From Cytophagaceae bacterium (GTDB lineage Bacteria > Bacteroidota > Bacteroidia > Cytophagales > Spirosomataceae), in NCBI GenBank assembly GCA_947459055.1, contig CANHCG010000072.1:1-7728 (forward strand): a stretch of DNA of 7,728 nucleotides. Direction: 5' to 3'. Each line of letters begins with the position of its first letter. Positions within the stretch are counted from its first letter, which is position 1. The notes under the pieces are model-generated. The model saw nothing but the letters and a program-made list of their open reading frames with translations. It was not told the origin of the DNA and did no database searches. Positions 1 through 5,788 of the stretch are shown in pieces. A program made the position numbers and the translations under genes.

Positions 1-434
1 AAAAGGCAAGCGCTTATCTGTTAGAAAAGGGCTTTAAAAATGTATACCAATTGCACGGCGGAATCATCAAATACGGCTTAGAAGAAGGTGGTGAAGATTT
101 TGATGGTTCCTGTTATGTATTTGATAACCGGGTGGCCACGCCAGTCAATTCGGTGAATCCTGTCGTGATTTCCAAATGCCATGTGTGCCAGGAAACCTCA
201 GATCACATGGTAAATTGTGCTAATCCAGAATGCAATGAGCATTTAGCTATTTGCCCTGCTTGTTTAAAGGAAATGGATGGCGCTTGTTCCCCAGCCTGCA
301 AAGTTCATCCCCGGAAGAGGCCTTACAATGAAAAAGGTTATTATTCTAAACAGTCGGTCGGTTATTCGCCCGAATTAGGATTTAAATCCTTCGGACGGAA
401 TCTGAAAATAGAAAAAAGAAAGGCTCAATCTTGA
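1..434 (+). CDS. trhO: tRNA uridine(34) hydroxylase TrhO (rhodanese-like), C-terminal part
   Basis: This is the 3' part of a gene that enters from the left edge; the reading frame is open from base 3. The family (YceA/UPF0176, TrhO) makes 5-hydroxyuridine at the wobble position of tRNAs, using a rhodanese domain with a catalytic cysteine. The first visible residues, KASAYLLEKGF, match the segment just after the family's CTGGIRCE active-site loop, so the catalytic Cys lies just outside the window. Next come the rhodanese end (LHGGIIKYG), a CYVFDNR strand, and a cysteine-rich zinc-finger-like module (CHVC, NC, EC, CPAC, then two more Cys) followed by a basic tail. These are the usual C-terminal parts of the family. 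The TGA stop at 432-434 lies inside a terminator hairpin, and the last 10 bases overlap the convergent serine hydrolase gene. Family assignment is firm; the start and full length cannot be seen. Confidence 0.9.
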   Translation, partial: KASAYLLEKGFKNVYQLHGGIIKYGLEEGGEDFDGSCYVFDNRVATPVNSVNPVVISKCHVCQETSDHMVNCANPECNEHLAICPACLKEMDGACSPACKVHPRKRPYNEKGYYSKQSVGYSPELGFKSFGRNLKIEKRKAQS

Positions 435-443
435 GCCTTTTTT
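419..443. terminator. Bidirectional intrinsic terminator shared by two convergent genes
   Basis: A 9-bp stem (AAAGGCTCA at 419-427 with TGAGCCTTT at 432-440, loop ATCT) is followed by a T run at 438-443 on the plus strand. On the minus strand it is followed by a T-rich stretch, the complement of 405-421. It should therefore terminate both trhO (+) and the serine hydrolase operon (-). The TGA stop of trhO (432-434) and the TGA stop of the hydrolase (complement of 425-427) sit in opposite arms of the stem. Confidence 0.85.
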
Positions 444-1930
444 ATTGTCCTAATATGAAATTCCTGAATTAGCGGTGGATTTTCTGGGGTCAAGGTAAAA
501 CTGACTTCGAGATCCCCTCGTTCACATTCCAAGCGAAATGAACCCCTTAATTGGTTTTCAGGCAATATTTCATGAACCTTTTGAATTTCCCCCACTTCCT
601 TGAAAATAGTATCAGATTCTTTTTGCAAAATTGCCGGGAAATAATCCATGAAAAAATTTTCCGCAAAAATTCCACTTTTCTCAGCTTGATTCCAAGTATG
701 TAAAATGCCAACCAACTCTTTTTGCCTCTGTTTTAATATCGCCGAAACGGGAATTGCCCGTGGTTTTATGTTGGTTGAGGCCAATAAAGAATCCAAAACC
801 TTCATATTAATCGCTCCCATCGGTGCGTAGGTCAAATTACTAAAGGAAATAATACCCAATTCATACTCCGGAAAAATGCGCCATTGGCTACCAAAACCTG
901 GTAAACCGCCTGAATGGGCGATGGATGTTCTTTGGGCGTAATCTTTGGTCCAACTTAGCCCATAGCCATAGGCAGTCACCGACATCCCCTTCTTTCCATT
1001 CGGATATTGATTCGCCGGATTAATCCCACTGATATTCCATGGAAACTGCATTTCACGCACCGAAGAGCGTTTTATCGGACCTTTTTCGGCTTCATTCCGT
1101 TCAGGCCACGCGGATAAATGAAAGGCAACATATTTGGCAAAATCCTCGATAGTTGTCAACATCCCTCCCATCGCACCATATGCCCCATCGTGTTCCATGG
1201 GTTGCTCTACCCATTCGTTATTGATATACCGATACCCTAGCGCCAAACTTCCTTTGGGCACTTTTTCATATTCCCAAAAAGTATTTTTCATGCCCAATGG
1301 CTTCCAAATTTCTTCTTGAATATAGTTTTGGTAAGATTTTTTAGATACATTCTGAATGATTCGACCCAATAAGGCAAATCCCATATTACTATATTCATAG
1401 GTCGTTCCGGGATTATTTGAAAATTGAATTCCCTTTTTTAGCATCGCGGAAAAGGCCGCGTCGGAGATGCCCAACTGCCGATCTCCCCAAGGATTATCTT
1501 CCGGAAATCCCGCGCCATGCGTCATTAAATGACGTATCGTGATCTCTGGGCCATCTTGGCTGACTAATTTCTGTCCTTTTAGTTCGGGGACATATTTCGA
1601 TGCAGGTTCATCCAAATGCAATTTTCCTTGATCTCTTAATTTCAAAATGGCCATGGAGGTAAAACTCTTAGACATCGAAGCGATCCTGAATACGGATTGT
1701 GGGCTGGCGGGAATTTTTCCGGGTAATTGGCTTAATCCAATTCCCTTCGAATGAATCAATTTCCCTTGATAAACGATGCCATAAGCCACGCCGGGTAATT
1801 TCTTTTCTTCGGCATATTGCTTGAATAAGGCATCTATGGTTCCAATAAAGGGCTCAATCAACAATTGCTGCTGTGCTTTTGCAGTTTGGGAAAGCATCAC
1901 ACATATACCTATAAAGACAAATTTTTTCAT
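425..1930 (-). CDS. Secreted serine hydrolase, beta-lactamase class C / PBP4*-like
   Basis: The protein has 501 residues. Residues 1-19 look like a Sec signal peptide (MKKFVFIGIC, then a small-residue AKA site before QQQ), so it should be periplasmic or exported. Residues ~30-375 carry the serine beta-lactamase-like fold. The SxxK motif is SMSK, with nucleophile S85 and K88. The second motif is Tyr-Ser-Asn (Y180-S181-N182). The third is HSGG at 339-342, the His variant common in the esterase, DD-peptidase and D-aminopeptidase members. Residues ~390-501 form an extra C-terminal region ending in beta-rich sequence (FTLTPENPPLIQEFHIR), as in many Bacteroidota members of this family. The substrate cannot be told: peptidoglycan peptides, D-amino-acid peptides or esters are all possible, and nothing shows that it confers beta-lactam resistance. 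Its ATG lies 3 bases after the TAA of the upstream DUF1801 gene, suggesting translational coupling as the last gene of a four-gene operon. Confidence 0.88.
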   Translation of the reverse strand: MKKFVFIGICVMLSQTAKAQQQLLIEPFIGTIDALFKQYAEEKKLPGVAYGIVYQGKLIHSKGIGLSQLPGKIPASPQSVFRIASMSKSFTSMAILKLRDQGKLHLDEPASKYVPELKGQKLVSQDGPEITIRHLMTHGAGFPEDNPWGDRQLGISDAAFSAMLKKGIQFSNNPGTTYEYSNMGFALLGRIIQNVSKKSYQNYIQEEIWKPLGMKNTFWEYEKVPKGSLALGYRYINNEWVEQPMEHDGAYGAMGGMLTTIEDFAKYVAFHLSAWPERNEAEKGPIKRSSVREMQFPWNISGINPANQYPNGKKGMSVTAYGYGLSWTKDYAQRTSIAHSGGLPGFGSQWRIFPEYELGIISFSNLTYAPMGAINMKVLDSLLASTNIKPRAIPVSAILKQRQKELVGILHTWNQAEKSGIFAENFFMDYFPAILQKESDTIFKEVGEIQKVHEILPENQLRGSFRLECERGDLEVSFTLTPENPPLIQEFHIRTIKKAQD

Positions 1931-1933
1931 GGC

Positions 1934-2263
1934 TTAACTTATTTCTTTGACTCTGAATTTGACCATTTCTTTAATTAATTCTAGTGGCATGGGTTTTTCA
2001 AATGGGAATTTGATCGCCCCCTTGGATCCCTCGTAGGCGGATAATTCTACTTGAAATGCTCGAATGGCACTAGGCGTGGGATAAAATCCCAAATGCTTAT
2101 TCCATGCAGCAAAATGAACCAAATTTTTCTTAAATTTAAAGGTTGGCATTCCATAAGCCATTTTTTCTTCTGTTCCCTCAGGAACCACCGTGCGGATAGC
2201 GGCCAACACTTCTCGTAAGATTTTTTGAGTTGGTTCCGGAAATGTATTGATATAATCTTCCAT
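1934..2263 (-). CDS. YdhG/DUF1801 family protein (frataxin-like fold)
   Basis: The protein has 109 residues, starting at MEDYINTFPEP. The frame stays open upstream to 2425, but that extension overlaps the DUF2834 gene in another frame and does not look like this family, so I reject it. The core motifs are EEKMAYGMPTFKFKKN (32-47), LGFYPTPSAI (58-67) and a YEGSKGAIKFPF block (77-88) followed by P-L-E-L-I. They match the DUF1801 / YdhG group (PF08818). Bacillus subtilis YdhG (Fra) in this group has been described as a frataxin-like iron chaperone; whether this copy binds iron is unknown. It has no signal peptide and should be cytosolic. It is third in the minus-strand operon: 5 bases separate its start from the stop of the DUF2834 gene, and 3 bases separate its stop from the serine hydrolase start. 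Confidence 0.85.
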   Translation of the reverse strand: MEDYINTFPEPTQKILREVLAAIRTVVPEGTEEKMAYGMPTFKFKKNLVHFAAWNKHLGFYPTPSAIRAFQVELSAYEGSKGAIKFPFEKPMPLELIKEMVKFRVKEIS

Positions 2264-2268
2264 AAAAT

Positions 2269-2595
2269 TTAGGATACTAAACGATGTCGGTTGAACAGAA
2301 ACAAAGGAAATGCGAAGGCAAAGGCGATAAAGAAAGTGGCCAATACATACAAATATAGGTATTTGATTTTGATGCGGGTTCCTTCCACCAGCATAAACAA
2401 AGTACCCATCGTGGCAGCTGTCCAAAAATCACAGCTCAGACTTTTAGCATACGCATCTGCCGTCCATGTACTTTGAACGAAGGTCATCACATCGAAATCT
2501 CCCTGATGTGCTTGAATCCCTAAAAATACATAATAAACGGTCATTCCACCTCCCACAATGGAAGCTAATAGATATACATATTGTACGTTTTTCAT
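2269..2595 (-). CDS. DUF2834 family small membrane protein
   Basis: The protein has 108 residues with three predicted membrane segments at about 6-26, 57-74 and 79-101. The pattern from Asp56 onward (CDFWTAATMG, MLVEGTRIK, then a last helix ending FPLFLFNR) fits the DUF2834 family: an Asp at the start of helix 2, a Glu-Gly-x-Arg loop, and a Pro-Leu-Phe-Leu end to helix 3. The function of the family is unknown to me. Its ATG overlaps the stop codon of the upstream gre-like gene as ATGA (2592-2595), so the two should be translationally coupled. The DUF1801 gene starts 5 bases after its stop. It is probably in the inner membrane. Confidence 0.8.
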   Translation of the reverse strand: MKNVQYVYLLASIVGGGMTVYYVFLGIQAHQGDFDVMTFVQSTWTADAYAKSLSCDFWTAATMGTLFMLVEGTRIKIKYLYLYVLATFFIAFAFAFPLFLFNRHRLVS

Positions 2596-3041
2596 AACAT
2601 AGATATTAGGTTAATTTTTCTTTTATTTAGTTCGATGCTTTCACCTATTTGTTTACCCATTAAGAGCGCGCCTATGGGCGAATCGCTCGAAATGGCAAAG
2701 AAATCGCCAAATTCATCACTAATTTTCCCTAGGCCGATCGACATAAAATAGTGCCCGGCGTCTGTGATGAGATATGTTCCAAAACCGACTTGAGCGCTCG
2801 ATTTTGACACATCAATGCTCGCAATTTTGTTTAGTTGGGATTTCAATAAGTCGATGGAAGCGCTTAATTTATCCATTTCTCGTTGCATCATCTCCCTCCC
2901 TGTTTCAAATTTATCCCCCGCACTGCTTTTGGTATCTGAATCTCGGGATTCTTTGGCCAATAAATAATCTCTTTCCGCTTCCTCCAAGCTACTTTGAAGC
3001 TTTTTCTGTAAAACTTGAAGAATAACTGCTTTCGTCCGCAT
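2592..3041 (-). CDS. GreA/GreB-like transcription elongation factor (Bacteroidota type)
   Basis: With the start at 3041 the protein has 149 residues, MRTKAVILQV onward. Residues ~5-75 are a charged helical hairpin of GreA/GreB coiled-coil type. Its middle (TKSSAGDKFETGREMM, 37-52) is a conserved acidic turn, as in the small Bacteroidota proteins of this group, which some databases mislabel as 3-oxoacyl-ACP synthase. Residues ~85-149 resemble the C-terminal FKBP-like Gre domain (VGFGTYLITD, then SPIGALLMGKQIGESIEL). Gre factors enter the RNA polymerase secondary channel and stimulate cleavage of backtracked RNA; whether this short version does so is inference. An in-frame ATG at 3086 would add 15 residues that do not look like the family and would overlap the start of the divergent phosphorylase gene, so I prefer 3041. 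It is the first gene of the minus-strand operon. Confidence 0.82.
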   Translation of the reverse strand: MRTKAVILQVLQKKLQSSLEEAERDYLLAKESRDSDTKSSAGDKFETGREMMQREMDKLSASIDLLKSQLNKIASIDVSKSSAQVGFGTYLITDAGHYFMSIGLGKISDEFGDFFAISSDSPIGALLMGKQIGESIELNKRKINLISML

Positions 3042-3084
3042 GATCAAATGGAAAAGTTTTCGAAAATTATCAATAATTTCGCGC
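3042..3084. promoter_or_regulatory. Divergent promoter region, gre-like operon / phosphorylase
   Basis: These 43 bases must hold the start signals of the minus-strand operon and possibly of the plus-strand phosphorylase. On the minus strand there is TTG (complement of 3071-3073), an 18-base spacer and TCCATTTG (complement of 3045-3052). This is one mismatch from the Bacteroidota -7 consensus TAnnTTTG and ends 3 bases before the ATG. On the plus strand TAATTTCG (3074-3081) is also one mismatch from consensus and ends 3 bases before the ATG, but I see no good -33 element. The region also holds a perfect 10-base palindrome TTTTCGAAAA (3057-3066). A bulged inverted repeat pairs CGAAAATTAT (3061-3070) with ATAATTTCG (3073-3081). 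Elements are weak and assigned by eye. Confidence 0.35.
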
Positions 3085-3963
3085 ATGACCTATTTCTCCG
3101 AGACTGACCTCATTATTAATCCTGACGGAAGTTCCTATCATTTAAACCTTCGACCAGATCAAATCCCTGATCGGATAATATTAGTTGGGGACCCCGAACG
3201 CGTTCCTTTTGTATCTCAATATTTCGACCGGGTAGATACTAAAATTACTAAACGCGAATTTGTCAGTCATGTAGGGGAATTAAATGGTGAACGTATTGGA
3301 GTGATTTCGAGTGGCATTGGGGCAGATAATGTTGAAATTGTGTTAACCGAATTAGATGCCTTGGTGAACATCGATCTCCAAACCCGCCATGAAAAACCAT
3401 CGAAAAAATGTCTCGAATTAATTCGAATTGGTACTTCTGGAAGTATTCAGGCATCGATTCCTGTAGATTCTTATTTACTTTCAACGGCTGCTATTGGTTT
3501 CGATAATTTGAGCCAATTTTATGACTTCGATTCAGCATTAATGTTAAATCAAAGCGCCTTAGATAACTGGGCTTTCAAGGTTAAATACCCAATACCTGTA
3601 TATGGCGCACAGGGTTCTAACCATTTGAAACAGCTTTTTTCTACGATTCCGTTTCATGGATTCACCTTAACAGCACCGGGTTTTTATGCCCCACAAGGTC
3701 GTAAAATTCGGATGAAATCGTTGCTGCCTAATTTTTTATCCGATGTATCTGAAACCAAATTTGACGGTGAAATTATTTGTAATATCGAAATGGAAACGGC
3801 TGCCTATTATGCTTTCGCAGCTTCCTTGGGTCATGAAATGATCTCATTAAATGCGATTTTAGCGAATCGAATCACACATGAATTTTCTAAAAATCCAGAG
3901 GGGCAAATTCGAGGGCTTATTGAATTAGCACTAGATCGTATTGCATCACATAATCGTCCATAA
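3085..3963 (+). CDS. Nucleoside phosphorylase, uridine/purine phosphorylase-like
   Basis: The protein has 292 residues, starting MTYFSETDLI; an upstream in-frame ATG at 3040 would run across the promoter region and into the gre-like gene. The family splits nucleosides with phosphate into base and (deoxy)ribose-1-phosphate. Visible motifs are the phosphate-binding GDPERV (35-40), SSGIGADN (75-82), the RIGTSGS block (114-120), which corresponds to RIGTTG of E. coli uridine phosphorylase, and the nucleoside/ribose-binding NIEMETAA (233-240). These make it a PNP_UDP_1 member closest in style to uridine phosphorylases, but base specificity is uncertain. It is cytosolic. The last 47 bases overlap the convergent GNAT gene. 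It lies near surE and a Nudix gene, which fits nucleotide salvage, although all three are separate transcription units. Confidence 0.88.
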   Translation: MTYFSETDLIINPDGSSYHLNLRPDQIPDRIILVGDPERVPFVSQYFDRVDTKITKREFVSHVGELNGERIGVISSGIGADNVEIVLTELDALVNIDLQTRHEKPSKKCLELIRIGTSGSIQASIPVDSYLLSTAAIGFDNLSQFYDFDSALMLNQSALDNWAFKVKYPIPVYGAQGSNHLKQLFSTIPFHGFTLTAPGFYAPQGRKIRMKSLLPNFLSDVSETKFDGEIICNIEMETAAYYAFAASLGHEMISLNAILANRITHEFSKNPEGQIRGLIELALDRIASHNRP

Positions 3964-4414
3964 CGTAGCCTTGGCCAATGTCAAGGACCATTTCTCGCTG
4001 CTTTGTAAATCCCATTTTTATGTAGAAATCCACGGCGGAATTGAATTTATTCACATTTAATTTGATGAATCTAGCGCCTAATTCTTGTGTTTGCCTTTTA
4101 ACAAATTCAATGGCCAATCGCCCCATTCCCTTATTCTTCTGATTCGGTCGAAAATAGATTTTATGTAATTTGACCACTTCCGGCGAAATTGACTCAAAAG
4201 CCACATATCCTAAGGCGAGACCCGCTTCTTCTACGATATAAAAAGAAACTTTTCCTTCGATTTGCGCTTGTAAAGTGGCGGAATTGTACATGAGGTCCAA
4301 CATGTAAAGGGTCTGTTCCTCCGTCAAAATATGATTATACGTGGGCCGCCAGGTTTCCTCCGCGATGGCTTGGATGCTTGGTATATCTAAAATTGTCGCT
4401 TTTCTGAATTGCAT
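3917..4414 (-). CDS. GNAT family N-acetyltransferase
   Basis: With the start at 4414 the protein has 165 residues (MQFRKATILDI). An ATG at 4435 would add seven residues, but the family normally begins at a strand like QFRKAT, and AGGA lies a few bases upstream of 4414. The acetyl-CoA binding motif A is LHKIYFRP...KGMG at ~83-98. The usual Q/R-x-x-G-x-G loop reads Lys-Asn-Lys-Gly-Met-Gly, so the first position is Lys. Motif B follows as LNVNKFNSAVDFYIKMGF (119-136), and the protein ends in the DDYVM block common to cytosolic GNATs of the RimI-like/PA-type group. The acceptor (protein, amine or small molecule) cannot be told. The C-terminal 47 bases overlap the phosphorylase gene on the other strand. 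Confidence 0.87.
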   Translation of the reverse strand: MQFRKATILDIPSIQAIAEETWRPTYNHILTEEQTLYMLDLMYNSATLQAQIEGKVSFYIVEEAGLALGYVAFESISPEVVKLHKIYFRPNQKNKGMGRLAIEFVKRQTQELGARFIKLNVNKFNSAVDFYIKMGFTKQREMVLDIGQGYVMDDYVMQYDLVLIQ

Positions 4415-4465
4415 GCTTCCTGATTGTGGCTGCAAATTTGTAAATTGCCTTCAAATTAAAAAACA
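4415..4465. promoter_or_regulatory. Divergent promoter region, GNAT / surE
   Basis: These 51 bases between two divergent starts must serve both genes. I see no exact TAnnTTTG on either strand. The palindrome CAAATTTG (4433-4440) is one mismatch from that consensus on both strands. It is part of a bulged inverted repeat pairing GCAAATTT (4432-4439) with AAATTGC (4442-4448), a possible regulator site. An A-rich stretch (4453-4465) precedes the surE ATG in place of a Shine-Dalgarno site, as is common in Bacteroidota. Confidence 0.3.
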
Positions 4466-5242
4466 ATGAGCCAGGAAAAACCACTTATTTTAATAGCTAA
4501 TGATGATTCCATATACTCCAAAGGAATCCGTGTACTTACTGAAATTATGTCCGAAATGGGCGAAGTAGTTGTCGTAGCCCCTGATACGCATCAGTCTGGC
4601 ATGGGTCATGCGATTACTTTAGGTGCACCACTTCGAGTTTCACAAACAAAGGATTTCGGTCCTAATATTCTTTCATACAAATGTTCAGGTACGCCCGCGG
4701 ATTGTGTAAAATTTGGTAAACACCATATTTTAAAGGGTCGGAAAATCGATTTAGTTGTTTCGGGAATTAACCACGGTTCAAACGCCTCCATTTCTGTTTT
4801 ATATTCCGGTACCATGTCCGCTGCGATCGAAGCTGCGATGGAAGGAATTCCGGCTATTGGTTTTTCCCTTTGTGAATATGGTTCAGACGCGGATTTTAGC
4901 CATTGCCACGACTATGTGATTAAAATTGCACAAAAAGTTTTAGCCCACGGACTTCCCAAAGGCCTTACACTCAACGTTAATTTTCCAGCAAAATCTGAGG
5001 TGCCTATAAAAGGAATTAAGGTGGCTAAGCAGGCGGATGCGGTGTATCGCGAGTATTTTGAAGAACGCAAAGACCCTTATAACCAACCCTATTATTGGAT
5101 GGATGGCGACCTACATAATGAAGATGTCAATAATGGTACGGATTTAGATGCGCTTGCCGAAAATTATGTGAGTATTGTGCCCATTAAGTATGATATGACG
5201 GATTATGCCGAATTAGCGGTTATGCAATCCTGGGACCTTTAA
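4466..5242 (+). CDS. surE: 5'/3'-nucleotidase SurE
   Basis: The protein has 258 residues, the usual size for SurE. SurE is a metal-dependent phosphatase that removes phosphate from nucleoside 5'- and 3'-monophosphates and can act on polyphosphate. The N-terminal ILIANDDS places metal ligands at D13 and D14. THQSGMGHAIT supplies S44, and SGINHGSN (99-106) supplies N102; these correspond to the Asp-Asp-Ser-Asn metal set of characterised SurE proteins. SGTPADCVKFG (74-84) and YSGTMSAAIEAA (113-124) are further family blocks. No signal peptide is visible, so it should be cytosolic. The ATG at 4466 follows an A-rich stretch without a clear ribosome binding site. The last 30 bases overlap the convergent Nudix gene. 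Confidence 0.95.
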   Translation: MSQEKPLILIANDDSIYSKGIRVLTEIMSEMGEVVVVAPDTHQSGMGHAITLGAPLRVSQTKDFGPNILSYKCSGTPADCVKFGKHHILKGRKIDLVVSGINHGSNASISVLYSGTMSAAIEAAMEGIPAIGFSLCEYGSDADFSHCHDYVIKIAQKVLAHGLPKGLTLNVNFPAKSEVPIKGIKVAKQADAVYREYFEERKDPYNQPYYWMDGDLHNEDVNNGTDLDALAENYVSIVPIKYDMTDYAELAVMQSWDL

Positions 5243-5767
5243 TAAACTTATCACGCTTAAGGCATCGGTTATCTCTCCTTTTTTAGCCATATCGATCGCC
5301 TCGTGAAGTGGTAATTTACGTAGTTGCAAGACTTCGGTTTCTTCTGGTTGGGCTATTTTTTGTTGTAAATCCTGCGCTAGAAAGATCACTGCTTTTTCAT
5401 CAGTCACCGAATTGGATAAAAAAACTTCGCCTAAACATGTCCAGGTTTCCGCGACTAATCCTGTTTCTTCTAATAATTCTCGTTTGGCAGCCTCCAATGG
5501 ACTTTCTCCGGATTCAATTAAACAACCGCCTTCGGGTAATTCCCAGGAATATTGACCGATTGTATAACGTTCTTGCCCGACTAAATAGGTATTTCCCTCT
5601 TCATCGATGGGAACTACGGATACCGCGATATTTTTAAAATGTACTTTGCCATAAATTCCGGGTTGGCCATTCGGGTTAAGTACATCATGGTGTTCGACGC
5701 GAATCCACGGGTTTTCGTACGTGGTTTTGTTGGATAGCATTTCCCATCCCGACTTCCTATTTTCCAT
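5213..5767 (-). CDS. Nudix hydrolase, ADP-ribose pyrophosphatase-like
   Basis: The protein has 184 residues. The Nudix box follows WELPEGG: E88, R96-E97 and E100-E101-x-G103-L104 are all in place, so the metal-binding REUxEExGU core is intact. The box's first glycine (six residues before E88) is Cys82 instead, with Gly80-Gly81 just before it. The N-terminal part (YENPWIRVEHHDVLNPNG) and the strand KNIAVSVVPID resemble ADP-ribose/NDP-sugar pyrophosphatases of the NudF type. The exact substrate is not determinable. The start at 5767 keeps Trp8 before the strand that begins LSNKTTYENPW, which relatives also seem to have; an internal ATG at 5740 is a possible alternative. An exact TAnnTTTG element ends only 4 bases before the 5767 ATG. 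The C-terminal 30 bases overlap surE. Confidence 0.9.
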   Translation of the reverse strand: MENRKSGWEMLSNKTTYENPWIRVEHHDVLNPNGQPGIYGKVHFKNIAVSVVPIDEEGNTYLVGQERYTIGQYSWELPEGGCLIESGESPLEAAKRELLEETGLVAETWTCLGEVFLSNSVTDEKAVIFLAQDLQQKIAQPEETEVLQLRKLPLHEAIDMAKKGEITDALSVISLLKVPGLHNR

Positions 5768-5771
5768 GACA

Positions 5772-5779
5772 CAAAAATA
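5772..5779 (-). promoter_or_regulatory. -7 promoter element (TATTTTTG) for the Nudix gene
   Basis: The minus strand reads TATTTTTG, an exact match to the Bacteroidota -7 consensus TAnnTTTG, ending 4 bases before the Nudix ATG at 5767. The -33 region is poor: a TGTT-like stretch lies about 19 bases upstream. With this spacing transcription would begin at or within a few bases of the ATG, so the mRNA would be leaderless, or translation would start at 5740 instead. Confidence 0.5.
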
Positions 5780-5780
5780 G

Positions 5781-5788
5781 TATCTTTG
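5781..5788 (+). promoter_or_regulatory. -7 promoter element (TATCTTTG) for the CDF transporter gene
   Basis: TATCTTTG is an exact match to the TAnnTTTG consensus of the Bacteroidota primary sigma factor, 17 bases upstream of the ATG at 5806. A T-run at 5760-5763 lies 17 bases further upstream at the -33 position, but it lacks the G of TTTG. The expected transcript would have a leader of roughly 10-14 bases. The element lies one base away from the opposite-strand element at 5772-5779. Confidence 0.6.

Noticed and set aside
1134..1319. Short plus-strand open frame inside the serine hydrolase gene
   Set aside because: It lies wholly antisense to a gene with intact catalytic motifs and has no recognisable protein features. 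The open frames at 2291-2476, 2774-3025, 3263-3484, 4606-4815 and 5308-5637 are rejected for the same reason.
425..1930. A dedicated antibiotic-resistance beta-lactamase
   Set aside because: The SxxK, YxN and HxG set is shared by many esterases and peptidases, and the C-terminal extension and the operon context do not point to resistance.
2264..2425. N-terminal extension of the DUF1801 gene up to an ATG at 2425
   Set aside because: The extra 54 residues overlap the well-supported DUF2834 gene in another frame and lack DUF1801 features. The family-like start is MEDYINTF at 2263.
3042..3086. N-terminal extension of the gre-like gene to an ATG at 3086, and of the phosphorylase to an ATG at 3040
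   Set aside because: Each extension would read through the other gene's start region, and neither added sequence resembles its family. Starts at 3041 and 3085 fit the families.
3970..3990. CCTTG ... CAAGG hairpin just after the phosphorylase stop as a terminator
   Set aside because: The stem is only 5 bp with an 8-base loop and no T run, and it lies in conserved GNAT coding sequence.
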